Below are positions 48,040-59,469 of a stretch of 64,000 nt of DNA, piece after piece. Every line of letters begins with the position of its first letter. Positions within the stretch are counted from its first letter, which is position 1. The DNA is from Pegea sp. RAD2-039 (Eukaryota > Chordata > Thaliacea > Salpida > Salpidae). A model generated the notes under the pieces. The model worked only from the letters and a program-made list of their open reading frames with translations. It had not been told where the DNA came from and searched no databases. Where the stretch lies: NCBI GenBank assembly GCA_034620365.1, contig JAQGEQ010000297.1, forward strand, positions 418,171 through 482,170, written 5' to 3'. The translations under genes and the position numbers were made by a program.

Positions 48040-49284
48040 CTACTGATTTCCATCCTTTAGAAATATGTGATTAAGCAATTGATTGGCAGTAGGTCTTTTC
48101 TTTTCTTCTATGTTCCAGCTTGATGTTATCAGATTTCTTAAAAGTGGATTCTTGATTTTTTGCAGACGAGATTGTAGATCATTTTGAGTCCATGATCTAT
48201 TCTTAAGCTTTTCTTTAAAGTCTTCAGAGCGATAAAGAGCTTCAAATGGATGGACTTTATACAGGATGAAGTAAAATGTGGCACCAACAGCAAACACATC
48301 AGTCGATTTTTTATATGAAATTGGCAATTTCCACATAATCGATCGAACAACTTCAGGCGGTTGGTATGGTAGAGTTCCATGAGCTTTTAAGATGTATGGG
48401 TCATTTGACACCATACATACTGATCCAAAATCAGAAAGTTTAAAACTATAATCTTTTCCATCATAAAAAACCAGAATATTTGAAGGTTTTATATCTCGAT
48501 GTAATAGTTCGCTGTTGTGGAGATAGATCACTCCTGTTAAAATATGTTTAAACATCGTGTTTAACAAATCCGGAGTGATAATATTCATACGAGCAAATTG
48601 GTTAGCGTTTCCTTTATCTGCTAATTCAAGACACAAACTGAAGTCGGAGATGTTGCTCTCTTCCTTAAAGACATGAACAATATTTGGATGTTTGATGCTC
48701 ATCAAATATGTCTTCTCGTTTTTCAAAGCTATTTCTCTACCGTACCACTTATTAATACCTGAACAGAATTCAATTGTTTTCACTGCAATCAGCTTTTTTC
48801 TATCCACTGAATAAGCAGAATACACTTTTCCAAAGCTTCCTCCACCAATATTTTCTATTGCCAACATTTTTTCACCAACATAAAGTGGTAAGCTTATACT
48901 GTTATCAAAAACGATGATTTGAAGCTTGTAATCTTCGAAACAAAATTTATTTGAAGTTTTATCAAGAATTATGGTTCCCGGATGTAATTTACAGTGTTCC
49001 TTTAATTTTGGATCAGCTTGTTTCCTGGTTATGAACGACACCTTATAAAAGTTCTCAACCAGTTCTCGACGCAAATAAAACGATGGGATGTCTGAAGATA
49101 GTTCCATACATCGATTACCACGCCAATTTGTGATTTTTTTTATTGATAAGCTTCCATTCAATTCTGTTTGGATTTTATAAAAGGCTTCATTCTCCTCAAA
49201 TGTATGAATCAACTGTTTTGTTTGTTGGTTCCATATGATGCCCCATGTAGTAGGTTTTTTACCCGAGTAATATCTTCTATCCAT
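48040..49284 (-). CDS. intronless IRE1-like serine/threonine protein kinase, 414 residues
   Basis: The kinase domain spans about residues 140-410. It has the Gly loop IGGGSFGKV (146-154), catalytic Lys in AVKT (169), HRDIKPSNIL with the HRD at 262-264 and Asn 269, DFG at 285-287, PPE in place of APE (309-311), Asp in TDVFAVG (329), HPF (345-347) and the RP of helix I (397-398). All residues for catalysis are present, so it should phosphorylate Ser/Thr. The block TDVFAVGATFYFIL...HPFE resembles IRE1/ERN kinases, but there is no RNase domain, ER signal or membrane segment. The protein stops right after the kinase fold. Residues 1-139 match no domain I know. The frame is uninterrupted, unlike neighbouring genes, which suggests a retrocopy origin or an intronless family. 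The start at 49284 is the first ATG after in-frame stops. Confidence 0.92.
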   Translation of the reverse strand: MDRRYYSGKKPTTWGIIWNQQTKQLIHTFEENEAFYKIQTELNGSLSIKKITNWRGNRCMELSSDIPSFYLRRELVENFYKVSFITRKQADPKLKEHCKLHPGTIILDKTSNKFCFEDYKLQIIVFDNSISLPLYVGEKMLAIENIGGGSFGKVYSAYSVDRKKLIAVKTIEFCSGINKWYGREIALKNEKTYLMSIKHPNIVHVFKEESNISDFSLCLELADKGNANQFARMNIITPDLLNTMFKHILTGVIYLHNSELLHRDIKPSNILVFYDGKDYSFKLSDFGSVCMVSNDPYILKAHGTLPYQPPEVVRSIMWKLPISYKKSTDVFAVGATFYFILYKVHPFEALYRSEDFKEKLKNRSWTQNDLQSRLQKIKNPLLRNLITSSWNIEEKKRPTANQLLNHIFLKDGNQ

Positions 49285-49319
49285 TCTTAAACAACTTTTC
49301 TAAATCAAAATCTAAAAAT

Positions 49320-51350
49320 AGAGTTGTTTATTAGCAGTTTCTAAAGACTGTCAAAATCCTTAAGCGTAATATTTCATGAGAAGTTACATTAAATGAGACA
49401 AAGAATCTCTCATTTTATAGTTCTATTTATTAAAAATAAGATTTATTACTTTTAACAAAAAACAATTCACTTGAAAAACAATTTAACAAGCTTAAGCTTA
49501 AGGCTTAAGTCACTTTTATAGAACAAAACAGCAACTAAACTAGAATTTCAGCACAAAAAGCTACATAAGAAATATGTATGACTCGACTACATAGCAATAT
49601 ATATACACCAACAAATGAAACATAACTTATCTTGAACTTGTACTACTTTTACTACTTAAGTTAGTGGAAAACTTTTTAAATAAATACTTTTGCTTGTAAG
49701 TACACATTTCTTAAGTTTTCTTCTTACATAAAACAACTTTTTTAGAATTTTGTAAAGACTACTAGTTTATTATAAATTAAATTCTACTAGTTTGAAGCTC
49801 AATTTAGAAATAAATTGAATATTCTTTATGCTACTAACAAAAAAATATGCTTGGTCACACTTCATTAGTTTGATAAGATCTAATCAACTGTCTAAATTTA
49901 AAGTTTTCAAATTTACTTAACTTTGAGAATTTTATTTTAATCAGAATAACAAAGTTTCAACTGTTAACTGAAAAAAGTTCAAGAAATTTATTTGTGGTTT
50001 GATTTCTCTAAAACATGTCATTGTGTTTAAATGGACTCGGTTTGAATATTTTTTAGTTTTTTATAAATTTTATCTCATTTAAAAGTTACTTTAATTCAAA
50101 TAATAGAGAAGAAATGATCTTAAGTATTTACAACTTGACAAGAAAATTGAACTTTCTCCAATTCTGATTCTGATGTATTGCTAATTATTTGATTTAATTT
50201 CTTTCTTGTATTGTTCTAAATGTTAAACTATTAATTAAAAAAATGTCAAGTGCAATTTCTAACAATAATCATCGACGAAACATGTTATAAAAAATATTTA
50301 TTGCCCATCAGTACTTATTTGAAATTACATCCAAAGTAATGTGGTACATGGTGGATTTCTGCTAAAGTCACACTTAATTTAAACAAGTTATGTTTTGCAA
50401 ATTACAAATTAAGTCTCCCCAAAAAGGAAACATTCGAAATATTTTTCTTAAATTGTTAAGATATGTTTTCATTATGCTTAAGTTCATTTGATTATTAATA
50501 AAACGCCTAAGGGCAAAAAGCAGAAATGTACTTCAAAAATACTTACTAGTTTTTCTTGATTAAACTAAAGATATATCAAATGGTGAAATATGGTGAAAAA
50601 ATTTAAATACATTTAATCGTTGGTTCACAGAGTATGCTAAAAAGGATTTCTACTATAAATTGAAATAAAACTAATTGTACCTTCTTTTTTATTTATGACT
50701 TTTTCACAAACTATTCACAAACAGATTTTGATATTATTAAAAAAATATTACAGCTGCTTAAAATAAATATCCTATAAGCTTAATAAATATCATTATTAAG
50801 TAAAAAGAGCTAAGTGTTTAGAAACGTTTGATAGTAGTAGATTATTGACAAACAATTACTCACCAAAGTAATAATAGCTGCTTGAGTTGATAGATACATA
50901 GAGAAAAATAGATTGAATAAAATTTATTGTAATAGAATTTCATTCTCTAATTTAAACAAAAGTGTTTTTTTAAATCATAATTGAATCTTTTAAAAATGAG
51001 GTATAAGTAAACTTCGTTTAATGTACTCCTTGAAGTTCTTGATATACACTGTGAAAATATTACATTTGTAAGCTATAAAAATCATTTTTAATAAGTATTT
51101 ATTCAAAAAAAGCTGAATACTACCCTTCAAAGTTTTTTTTCTTAAGTTTTAAAGGTTGTATTGTTGTAGTAAATGGTAACATTGAATTTTTATAACTGAA
51201 AAATATTAACAAAAACATATCTGTTTATAAAGTGTTAAAATTTCTTTAAAAAATGTGTACACAACAACATCTTGTTGTGATTTTTTTTAAGCTCATTTGC
51301 GTTAGTATGTAACATTTTAGGAGAATTTTGCCACCTGGTAAGAGTTAACA
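49320..51350. other. A/T-rich stretch upstream of the kinase
   Basis: Nothing supportable in either strand. This would hold the kinase promoter, but no TATA box, initiator or conserved block stands out. CTTAAGCTTAAGGCTTAAG near 49490 is a short local imperfect repeat of CTTAAG. Confidence 0.4.
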
Positions 51351-51357
51351 CTGATTT

Positions 51358-51428
51358 TGCTCTACCCGGGATTTGAACCCGGCCCGTTTGCTTAATAGGC
51401 AGCGCTGTTTACCATTCAGCTATAGAGA
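51358..51428 (-). tRNA. tRNA-like sequence, probably a tRNA pseudogene or tRNA-derived SINE remnant
   Basis: The minus strand has a perfect T-arm (CCGGG, loop TTCAAAT, CCCGG) forming a good B box (GGTTCAAATCC). It also has a D-arm GCTG...CAGC with A-box-like TAGCTGAATGG, and an acceptor strand GTAGAGC then A pairing with CTCTA. Position 8-9 seems to lack one T, and the anticodon stem (GCTGC against GCAAA around CTATTAA) pairs in only three positions. The anticodon would be ATT, which is unusual. Overall it looks like a tRNA that has lost function. No CCA or T-run terminator follows immediately. Confidence 0.6.
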
Positions 51429-51922
51429 CATTTGCAAATCGTAAAAAAGTTGTATAAATAGTTTATTTTCTCTGTTTTTTTAAACAGCATACTCTACTGA
51501 AAACAAACCCCAAACAAAATTTAAGCTCAAAATCTACAAAATATATTCAATTACATTCCAAATATACATTAAAAAAATTTTCAAAAAGTTTTAATTTTAT
51601 ATTTTATTTAAAAAAGTAAAAAGAATTTTTGATACGATTTGCATAGTTTTAATTATAGATTTAATGAAATTCATCAATTTTATTTTAATCAAGATATTTG
51701 ATTTATATATTTCACCAAATTAATACAATTATATAAGTACCTATACAACAAGTAAAAATATGTTTTTGTAATTTCACTTAAAGTGTTTATATTACCATAA
51801 ATCATTTTCTGGATAGACTTAGATGTAATTAATAAATACAATAAAGTTTAATTTATTTAAACTTTAAAATTTGCAACCAAGAAAATTTAGTAACAAAGTA
51901 CTTTTTAAAAAGCTCTATTGGG

Positions 51923-52199
51923 AGAAGTGAGCACATTTAATTGTTTTATTTTTTGTATTTCTATTTTGACTTTCCAGTGTTTGGTTAGTGTCCAAAGTTG
52001 TATAGTGATTGCGAAATCATATATTAGCTTAATAATTGAAACACATTTTCAGAATAAATTTTTATCAAGTTTTATTGAAGATAGTTTTTATAGATGGAAT
52101 AACCTTATTTTAACTTTGATGTTGGAAGATGTGTACTTTAAAATTGAATACCTTTTTCAACTGTTGGCTTATACCACTTTGTTTTATATATTTTGATAT
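51923..52199 (+). CDS. uncertain open frame, possible terminal exon
   Basis: A plus-strand frame runs from an acceptor-like tattttgactttccag (about 51979) through CLVSVQSCIVIAKSY, then FIEDSFYRWNNLILTLM to TGA near 52199. A donor-like GAA/gtgagc lies 55 bases before it, but the phase of the upstream piece does not join without a stop. Content is hydrophobic. It may be a decayed exon or chance. Confidence 0.2.
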
Positions 52200-52555
52200 A
52201 GGTAAAAAATTTATGCTACTACAAAGAAGCCTGTGACTAATTTAATTTTAAAAGTATTCCAATTAGCAAAAAAAAACGTTAGAATAAAAAGTTGGTTTTA
52301 AGTCATTTCAGTTTTATAAAAAATATTCTTGACAGCTCAGCAAATTGTGTATTCACAAAAGCTATAACCACGCAAGCTATAAACATATTAAAGAGATGCA
52401 TGCGCTGAAAGCTTTTTTGCTCCTTAGGTCGGACAATCAGTGAAAAAGTTTAGTGACGTAGGATAGTGAAATCAAGAACACAAAATTACAGATTTTCGCT
52501 CAGGGTTTACTCCCTAAGCCTTTAATTTTCTACAAGCGACCATAAGACATTGGTA

Positions 52556-53730
52556 CTAATAACCTATAATAGATTCTTCATCGACAAATGTATAAGTCCA
52601 AAGGTAGTCAAAATATGGTTCAATAAAATCCATCTCTTCATAAATTGAGTAAAAAAAGAGTCGACCAGAACCGCTGCAAAACAAATACGAAAGGGCGAGA
52701 CTAGAATCACAGATCATTCTTCTTTTATTCATGACTATAGTTCCTTCAAACCAATGAGCTGATAATGCACCAAGTATTAGTGACGATGATAAAAGAGATC
52801 CTATAATAGAATAAAATTTGACTTATTTCAAATTATATTGCTTGTAAACGGTTCTTCTTTTTTAAAATAAAATTAAACAAAATTTAATTTTACAAACGAA
52901 AATAATGCATCCATTAAATGTGAAAAGAATTAGCTCTAAAAGAATCATTATTTGGAGAGATTATTTCAAACAATTCATCATAAACTTTTTATTGGTATAA
53001 AAAAATAGCCTTTAAAATCACTCAAGCATTACAAGAAACTAATGATTCACAATAAAGAAAAAAAAATATTATCTTATTTCAATATCAATCGACTTCTTGC
53101 ACGTAATTTAACATAGTATTTGAAAGTAAGTAAAGTTTTTGTTATTCTCATTAAACTTTAAAATTCAACTTACCACTTATAAAGGCGGATACATAGCATA
53201 AACGGCTAACTGCACGGTGATTCTTTAATGACAATTTCATCAAAAAGTTTATCCAGCTTAGAATTGCATAAGCTCCAGCAAGCATATAACTTGCTAACAT
53301 CGTGTACTCATACACCAGCATTAGGTCGACGGACAAAGTTTCTATGAATAACATTTAAATACTAATCATTTGAGTATTAACTGATACCTTACTTTGTTTA
53401 ATCAACTTTTAAAATGCGTATGGATAGAAATCTTGGATATCTTAGTTCTAAAAGTGCTTAAAAATCAATATACACGCATCAATTAGATCAAACAAACAAT
53501 TTGTTAATCACCTTTTCTTATATATACTATTTCTTCTTTGAAAGAAAGCTCAAAATTTGTATAAACAAGAGCTAGAACTAACAACAAGATAGAACTAGAC
53601 ATGAGATTAAATCGTTTGCAGATAACCATTGCTCGAAAGCTATAAAAAAATCATGTTAGAATTTTCATAAAAGCAGTAATTAGATATTTTAAATAAAAAG
53701 ATTAACTCACTCGTTTAAAATTTCCGACAT
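52556..53730 (-). CDS. four-exon multi-pass membrane protein, paralogue B
   Basis: Exons, 5' to 3': 53730-53711, 53639-53512, 53341-53174 and 52800-52556 (TAG). Each has exactly the length of its counterpart in paralogue A (20, 128, 168, 245 bases), with the same phases. The protein starts MSEILND, has hydrophobic segments at SSSILLLVLALVY, TMLASYMLAGAYAILSW and SLLSSSLILGAL, and ends with an acidic tail (EEMDFIEPYFDYLW, VDEES). Strongest conservation with A is in exon 3 (ETLSVDLMLV, SLKNH, SRLCYVSAF) and in GSLLSSSLILGALSAHWF. Substitutions are spread and mostly conservative with no frame change, so both copies are probably functional. The function is unknown. The predicted topology would suit a small tetra-spanning protein, but no tetraspanin Cys-Cys-Gly loop is present. 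Confidence 0.85.
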
Positions 53731-54057
53731 TTTAGATGCAGCTTCCTAAGCAAGATACAAAAATTTTGTCAATTAAAACTTCTTGAGTTTATTATCATAA
53801 TTTAAGAAAAACATTCAAAACTTAGGAGCAGTTACAAAATAAAACTTCCAAAGAATAATTAAACTATTCAACTTAAAAATTTTTGTCTTACGAAGTAAAG
53901 TACTAAAAATCTTACCGAGCTTTGAAGAGTTTTATAAGTAGTTGACAAAAGCTAGGTCAGACGAAAAAGAAGCGTTACTTGAATTAATTTCAAATCTAGA
54001 AAATGTGCAAAACTTAAGAAAAAATGATTTAACCTGAGGCAACTTGTAAGTTATTTT

Positions 54058-54063
54058 ACGTCA
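54058..54063 (-). promoter_or_regulatory. TGACGT element in conserved block upstream of paralogue B
   Basis: Same element and surroundings as at 46288-46293, about 330 bases upstream of the paralogue B ATG. Nearby, a TATAAAA on the minus strand (about 53933) has the weaker counterpart CATAAA in A. Confidence 0.35.
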
Positions 54064-54444
54064 CATAGCTTGCTCAAAATTGATTTCATTGTACATACTG
54101 TATGAAACAAGTGACAAATCAAAACTTTTAAAGTAAAATATTAAAATAACCAAATTATAGAATTGTTACCGGAAAGGTATAAAGCTTATTAATAAACTAA
54201 ATAAGTGATTCAAAAAATTTAAACGTAAAATTACTGAAAAAAAAAATCTATTTTACAAAGATATTTGCCTTTCATAAAAGATTTCTCAGCTTTTTTCTTG
54301 ATACGAACTGTGATGTTAAGTTTACATCTTTTAAATAAAAATGAATAGTAAACGACATGGTACAATTATAAAAACATGTCTTTTTCACAACAGTTATAAG
54401 TAATATTTATATTAAATCAAATAATCAAACAAAAATTGTAAAAA

Positions 54445-55720
54445 GTGTTACAATTATTCGCCATAAAAATCAACAGCTTTATCTTACAGTGGATTGAAGA
54501 TTACCTATCAGGTAGAACCCACCAAACTCGTGTAGAAAGATCTTTATATACTTCTAGACAAATCACTAGTGGTGTTCCTCAGGGTTCTGTTCTGGGTCCC
54601 CTTCTCTTTTTAATTTTCATCGAAGACCGCATCAGAAGATTAGTAGCAGTAGATGATGTAAGATTGTTTGTGTATGCAGATGATATCAAGCTATTATCTT
54701 GTAATCCTTCAAAACTTCAAACTGCATTGCACACTATAGAAGACTGGTCTGCGAATTGGCAGCTCAGAATCTATCCCACAAAGTTTGTACTTATAACTTT
54801 TTCTGGTAAGCCAGCTGTAAATTGCTTGAAACAATACTCCATCAATAGATGTATTATTCAACGAGTATCTTCGGTCCTAAACCTTGGCATTACTCTATCA
54901 TCTGACTTTAAATGGCGCAAATATGTTTTCAAAATCTTTGGAAAATCAATCAACCTTGTCTATTTTAAAAAATTATTACAAAGACCTTTAATTCTAAGGA
55001 CCCATGCTTTTTCATCAATCTTTTCAAATTGTACGTACGTCCAATTCTTGAATACAATGCCAGTGCATGGATGCAATAGCAAGTTAGTGATGACAAAAAA
55101 ATCGAACCTGTTCAGGCCACATTTACAAGATTAGTATTTAGGAAACTTAATATTAAATATGATAGTTATAAACATCGTCTCAGTCTCTTCAATTTAGATA
55201 CTTTGAAAATCTGACGGATTAAATACGACTTAAATCTTATTTTAAAATTATCCACAATTTAATTGACATTCAGTTTGATGAATTCTTTTCTACTAGTCCT
55301 TCCTTCAAGTTATATCAGCTCAGATGACACCCATTACACCTTAATAAGCCTGTATCACCTGGTACATTGGTCAGAGCAAATTGTTTCTCATACCGTACAA
55401 TTAATACATAGAATCAGCTGCCATCAGACATTGCTATGTCAAAGTCACTCGTATTGTTCAACCAGAAGTTGAACCGTTATAATATTCCCAACATTGTCAT
55501 TTTTAAACTGTGATTTATTTTCGTTCTTATATTATTAACATTCCATGTAATTGTTCACTGTTATATGCTTTGAGTGATATCGAAATACCATGTGTAACAT
55601 CTTTTACTTACTATATTTATGGCAAAATAGATGTTATTTGTGAGAATGTGTGTTAGCGAGAGGTGCTCTTTTCAGGTACCCTCCTTCGCATTTATTGAAA
55701 TAAATAAATAAATAATATTA
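54445..55720 (+). mobile_element. LINE family 1 (jockey/CR1-like non-LTR retrotransposon), 5'-truncated copy
   Basis: The first frame (54445-55134, 229 codons) has the RT motifs WIEDYLSGRTHQTRV, SGVPQGSVLGPLLFL (about 42-56), YADD (77-80) and LQTALHTIEDWSANWQL. The catalytic Asp pair is intact. Frameshifts near 54960 and 55070 break the end. Pieces of the C-terminal region continue in other frames (KYDSYKHRLSLFNLDTL, SFKLYQL, NRYNIPNIV). The 3' UTR with TTCCATGTAATTGTTCACTG and the terminus AGGTGCTCTTTTCAGGTACC plus an AAAT tail end it near 55716. The endonuclease and first ORF are missing. This is the best template for recognising the other family 1 fragments. Confidence 0.9.
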
Positions 55721-57580
55721 TTTCAATAACGTTTTTAGTTTTAAGACTTTTTTAAAATTTGACTTTAAATTCAGAGAATTATTAAGTGAAAACAAAAATC
55801 TCACGTCTTAATAAGCCAATAGCGTATAAAACAGACCAAAGCTTACATGTTTCTTGGTTTGTTGCAGTCTGTTTGAACGTTTCTTATCATGCTACTAGTC
55901 ATGTGTTTGTTATAAACGTATTACTATTGTTAAAAAGCTTTAATTTTGTAAATAAAAAGTAAAAATAATTTAAAATTTTCTTTCTCGCTTGTTGAAGCTC
56001 AGGACTTATTGACAGTAGTTATGAAAATTATAATTATTGAAGAAAATTGATCTAATAAATTAAATATTGCAAAAATAAATTTAATTGATTTAAAAACTGA
56101 ACAAAATGTACTAAAATTTAAATAAAACTGTATTATCACAATTGTTATAATAATTTGTCGAACTACTTTATGTATTTTAGGATAACTTACATTAAAAGAA
56201 ATTAAAAGCAGCAAATTGAGCAAATAAATGCAAATAAATGCAAATCTAGAAATTTTCTTAAGTAATTTATAAATAAAATATCACAATTTTCTGATAGTTA
56301 AATTATCTTGAAAAGATTAATTCATATTTACAAGATATTGTATATATAAATCGTTTTAAAGTTTAGAAAATGTTTAGAGCTTCCCTAGCATTTTAGGTTA
56401 ACTTTCTATCTTGTGAAAAGATTGGTTTGCCAAGTAAACCTTTAAATCTTCAAATTTTTATAGGATCTTCAAAAGGTTGAATTGAAAGTAGAAAAAAACA
56501 TTTAATAATTTTAACAATGATTTAAAAAGGGAATCACTAAATGAATACATCGCTCAAGCTTTACAAATTGCTATTGAAATCAATTCACTTTCTCTCATTA
56601 AATTTTCATAATTTAAAAAATTAAAATACTTCAAATAAATCAACAAAATGTCAAATCATTTTGTTTTTATTATTATTCAGTTATCTCTAAAATGTTCACT
56701 GTAACGAGCAAGCATTGATTTTTTTTCATTATAGATTAGTTTAAATTATCAAGCAACAAAAAGTTCACGATAGTATTATCGATTGAAATAAACATTTGTT
56801 TTATGAAGTAACGTCACAAGAACTTCATTGCTGAAATATCCTTTAAACTGACAATAAAATAACGTTTAATGGAAACTATTGGTTTGTTATAATTTTTTAA
56901 ATCAATTAATGTTCTTGCTATTTTAGGCTTCAAAAAACTTGTAAAAAAGACTTGTTAAAGGTTTTATAAACTTCTTACAGTTTAAATTATAACATTTTTT
57001 ATCATTGTAAATTTTTATTATACTTGCATCATTGGCAAACTTGCATTATCTCATAAATATTCTGATTTAATAGTTTTTCGTGATAAAATCCTTTTCAAAA
57101 TTAAAATAATATTAAATTATCTATTTTTTTTTCAGAAAAAGCAATTTTATAATTTTTTGCTGTCTTATTGAGTTGCAACTTTATGATTTGTCGCCAATAA
57201 GAGATTTATCCTTTTAAATTAAGGATTACTAGTGATCAATATGATCGCCAAAATGTTAAAATACTTTAAAATTAGTTGTTATTGACAGACAAAAAAAACG
57301 TTTGAGATGATTTGTAAGCTAAAAAGTTAGCAGTTTTCAAAGATTATGATTAATTAAGAATCCAGATGCAATTTTCAAATATACTATTTTGTCTTTAGCA
57401 AAAAGTTAGATCATCACGAGAATGTGATAATATCTCCTGGCACGTAAAAGAACCCCTTCATATAAATTCATAAAAATCTAGAGCTTATTTAAGACATTAC
57501 ACAATAAAAGAAAAATTTTCAAATTGATTTTTTTTATTAAATTAAATATTGAGAGAGTTAGTGCATAACTGATCTTCTAA
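55721..57580. other. A/T-rich stretch without recognised features
   Basis: No coding, RNA or repeat signal. The 74-codon minus frame at 55999-56223 is extremely Ile/Phe-rich and typical of chance frames in such sequence. Confidence 0.45.
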
Positions 57581-57589
57581 TAATTTTTC

Positions 57590-57997
57590 TCTCGGAGGAC
57601 TTGAAGAGCTTAGAGGATGAGATTGTACTTTAGAAAAGAGTATTTAATGACTTTTTCATGCCATTCTAAATCATGCGTGTCGTCTTTACATTGATTTATT
57701 AAAGATGAATACCCTGAAACAAGCTGACACAAATTTCTTTACTTTCTATCAATTTTTTCTACAGAATGTTCTGCTTCTTCTTTGACATTCTGTTTAGGTT
57801 TCTAATTTTGATCTGAATGTCGATTTCTATGTCAGTTTGGTCTACAGTGACATGTTTAATCATTGAGCCATAACTACTTTAAAATCATATGATTTCATTG
57901 TAGCTTTAAAAGATGAAAGCCTAAAGTTTTCGTATTTAGCTCCTTTACCAACATCAGCATAATCTTCAAAGTTCTCATCGGATAAAAAATCAGAGGT
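57590..57997 (-). pseudogene. frameshifted remnant of an unidentified coding sequence
   Basis: Reading the minus strand with frame changes gives SDFLSDENFEDYADVGKG, AKYENFRLSSFKATMKSYDF, KHVTVDQTDIEIDIQIKIRN, EAEHSVEKIDRK and LINQCKDDTHDLEWHEKV. The composition (acidic, charged, hydrophilic) and length of each run look like real protein, and stops or shifts separate them. I recognise no family. It could be a lost host gene or part of a mobile element. Confidence 0.45.
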
Positions 57998-57999
57998 TT

Positions 58000-59460
58000 A
58001 TAAATTATTTTTAAATTACCAACCGTACCAGGTGTTAATTGTTACTTTTTATTAAATTGTTGATATTTGATTCTCAGCTTTCAGTTTCATCAAATCTAAT
58101 ATTTCCATCAATAGTTTCAAAACTTCATTCATAAGATTTTGACTTCTGTTTTAAAAACATAAAACTGTATAAAAGTGATGACACGGAAGGAATAGAATAT
58201 TGAAACTATGATAAAAATTTATAGTTGTTGCTAGTCTAACAACCATATACTGAACAAAGTCAAGTTTTGAAATAGTAAAAGGTGAAAAAATTGAGCCACA
58301 TTATTAAAAAGAAAATGCATTAGTAAAAAATTATAATGTAATTGGATATTAGCAAAATATTATATGCTAATTAACGCTTTCTTCAAAAGGAAAATCTCGA
58401 CTTTAAACAAATGACTGTTGGTTTTACTGAAAACAAACGTATTTTCAAAATAAATCTTGACTTTAACCTTATTAAAACCAACAACATAATGACTGAAAGT
58501 TTGTTTTAAGTACATTTACAATTAAACAAATAAGTTACTTTTAATCATTTAGAGAAATCATAATTTCTTGCTTAATAATATTTTTTATCTTGATATTTAT
58601 ACAAAGTTTTTACGCAAGAAAAACAGATGATTATTTTTTCGGTAAATCAATAACCATTATACATGTGCTATACATTATTATCGAAAGATTATATACTACT
58701 GATGCTGGTGATTGTATAAGAGTTGAAAGTTTCAAACAAATAGAAAACCAGAGTAAATATTTGTCAGATTACTGCTAATGTATAGACCAATCAAACAATT
58801 TTCTGACATAAATTTTAAGTTCAGTTAAAATTCCTAACCTGATAAGATAAGATATTGGGTTTACCTTGCAAAAGTTTTTGAAAAACCTTACAGAAAATAG
58901 AATTTAAAGAAAAAATAACGCATATAGTCTTACTAAAAAGGTTCTTAAACAAATCTTGTAAGAAAGAAATCTAAAAACAAACTCAAAATTGTAATCAACT
59001 GTTAATAAATCTGAGAAAAAGCAAATGAAACGACAGGAAATCATAACTTAAACTTGTTTCTTTCCTCATTGAAAATATTACTGAATTCATTGCAACTATT
59101 TGTAATCAAAATTATTGTTTTCCTCAGAAATAGTTTCAAATGACTTTAAATTACTGTAACCCTTCAGCTAAAATGTTAATGTAAGCATAGTATGAAGAAA
59201 AATAATCTTTAAATGTTTCTGTTAAGCGTTAGATATATATATTAGATTATATTTATTAAGAAATAAGTTCGACATGTTTCATTTTCTTTGCGTTGTACAG
59301 ATTGCTAAGCAATTAATGCTTTTGATAACTGGCTAGATAACGATTAAAGGATCTGTTGTATGAGGAGCAAAAGGCAAATGCATCACCGACCGTCCTTTGT
59401 TTTCCTATATAGATACTTTCAAGTACTTTCAATACCAGCAATTGGGAGAATATCCCAGCA
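58000..59460. other. A/T-rich stretch without recognised genes
   Basis: Only short chance-like frames (for example 58590-58778 on plus). No splice-consistent exon or repeat was identified. Confidence 0.4.
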
Positions 59461-59469
59461 GATCTTAGA

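Larger units (their letters stand above)
52495..54075 (-). repeat. tandem gene duplication block B
   Basis: Counterpart of 44510-46310 in the same orientation. It is slightly shorter in the second intron (paralogue A has about 170 extra bases there, near 45440-45640). Confidence 0.8.
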
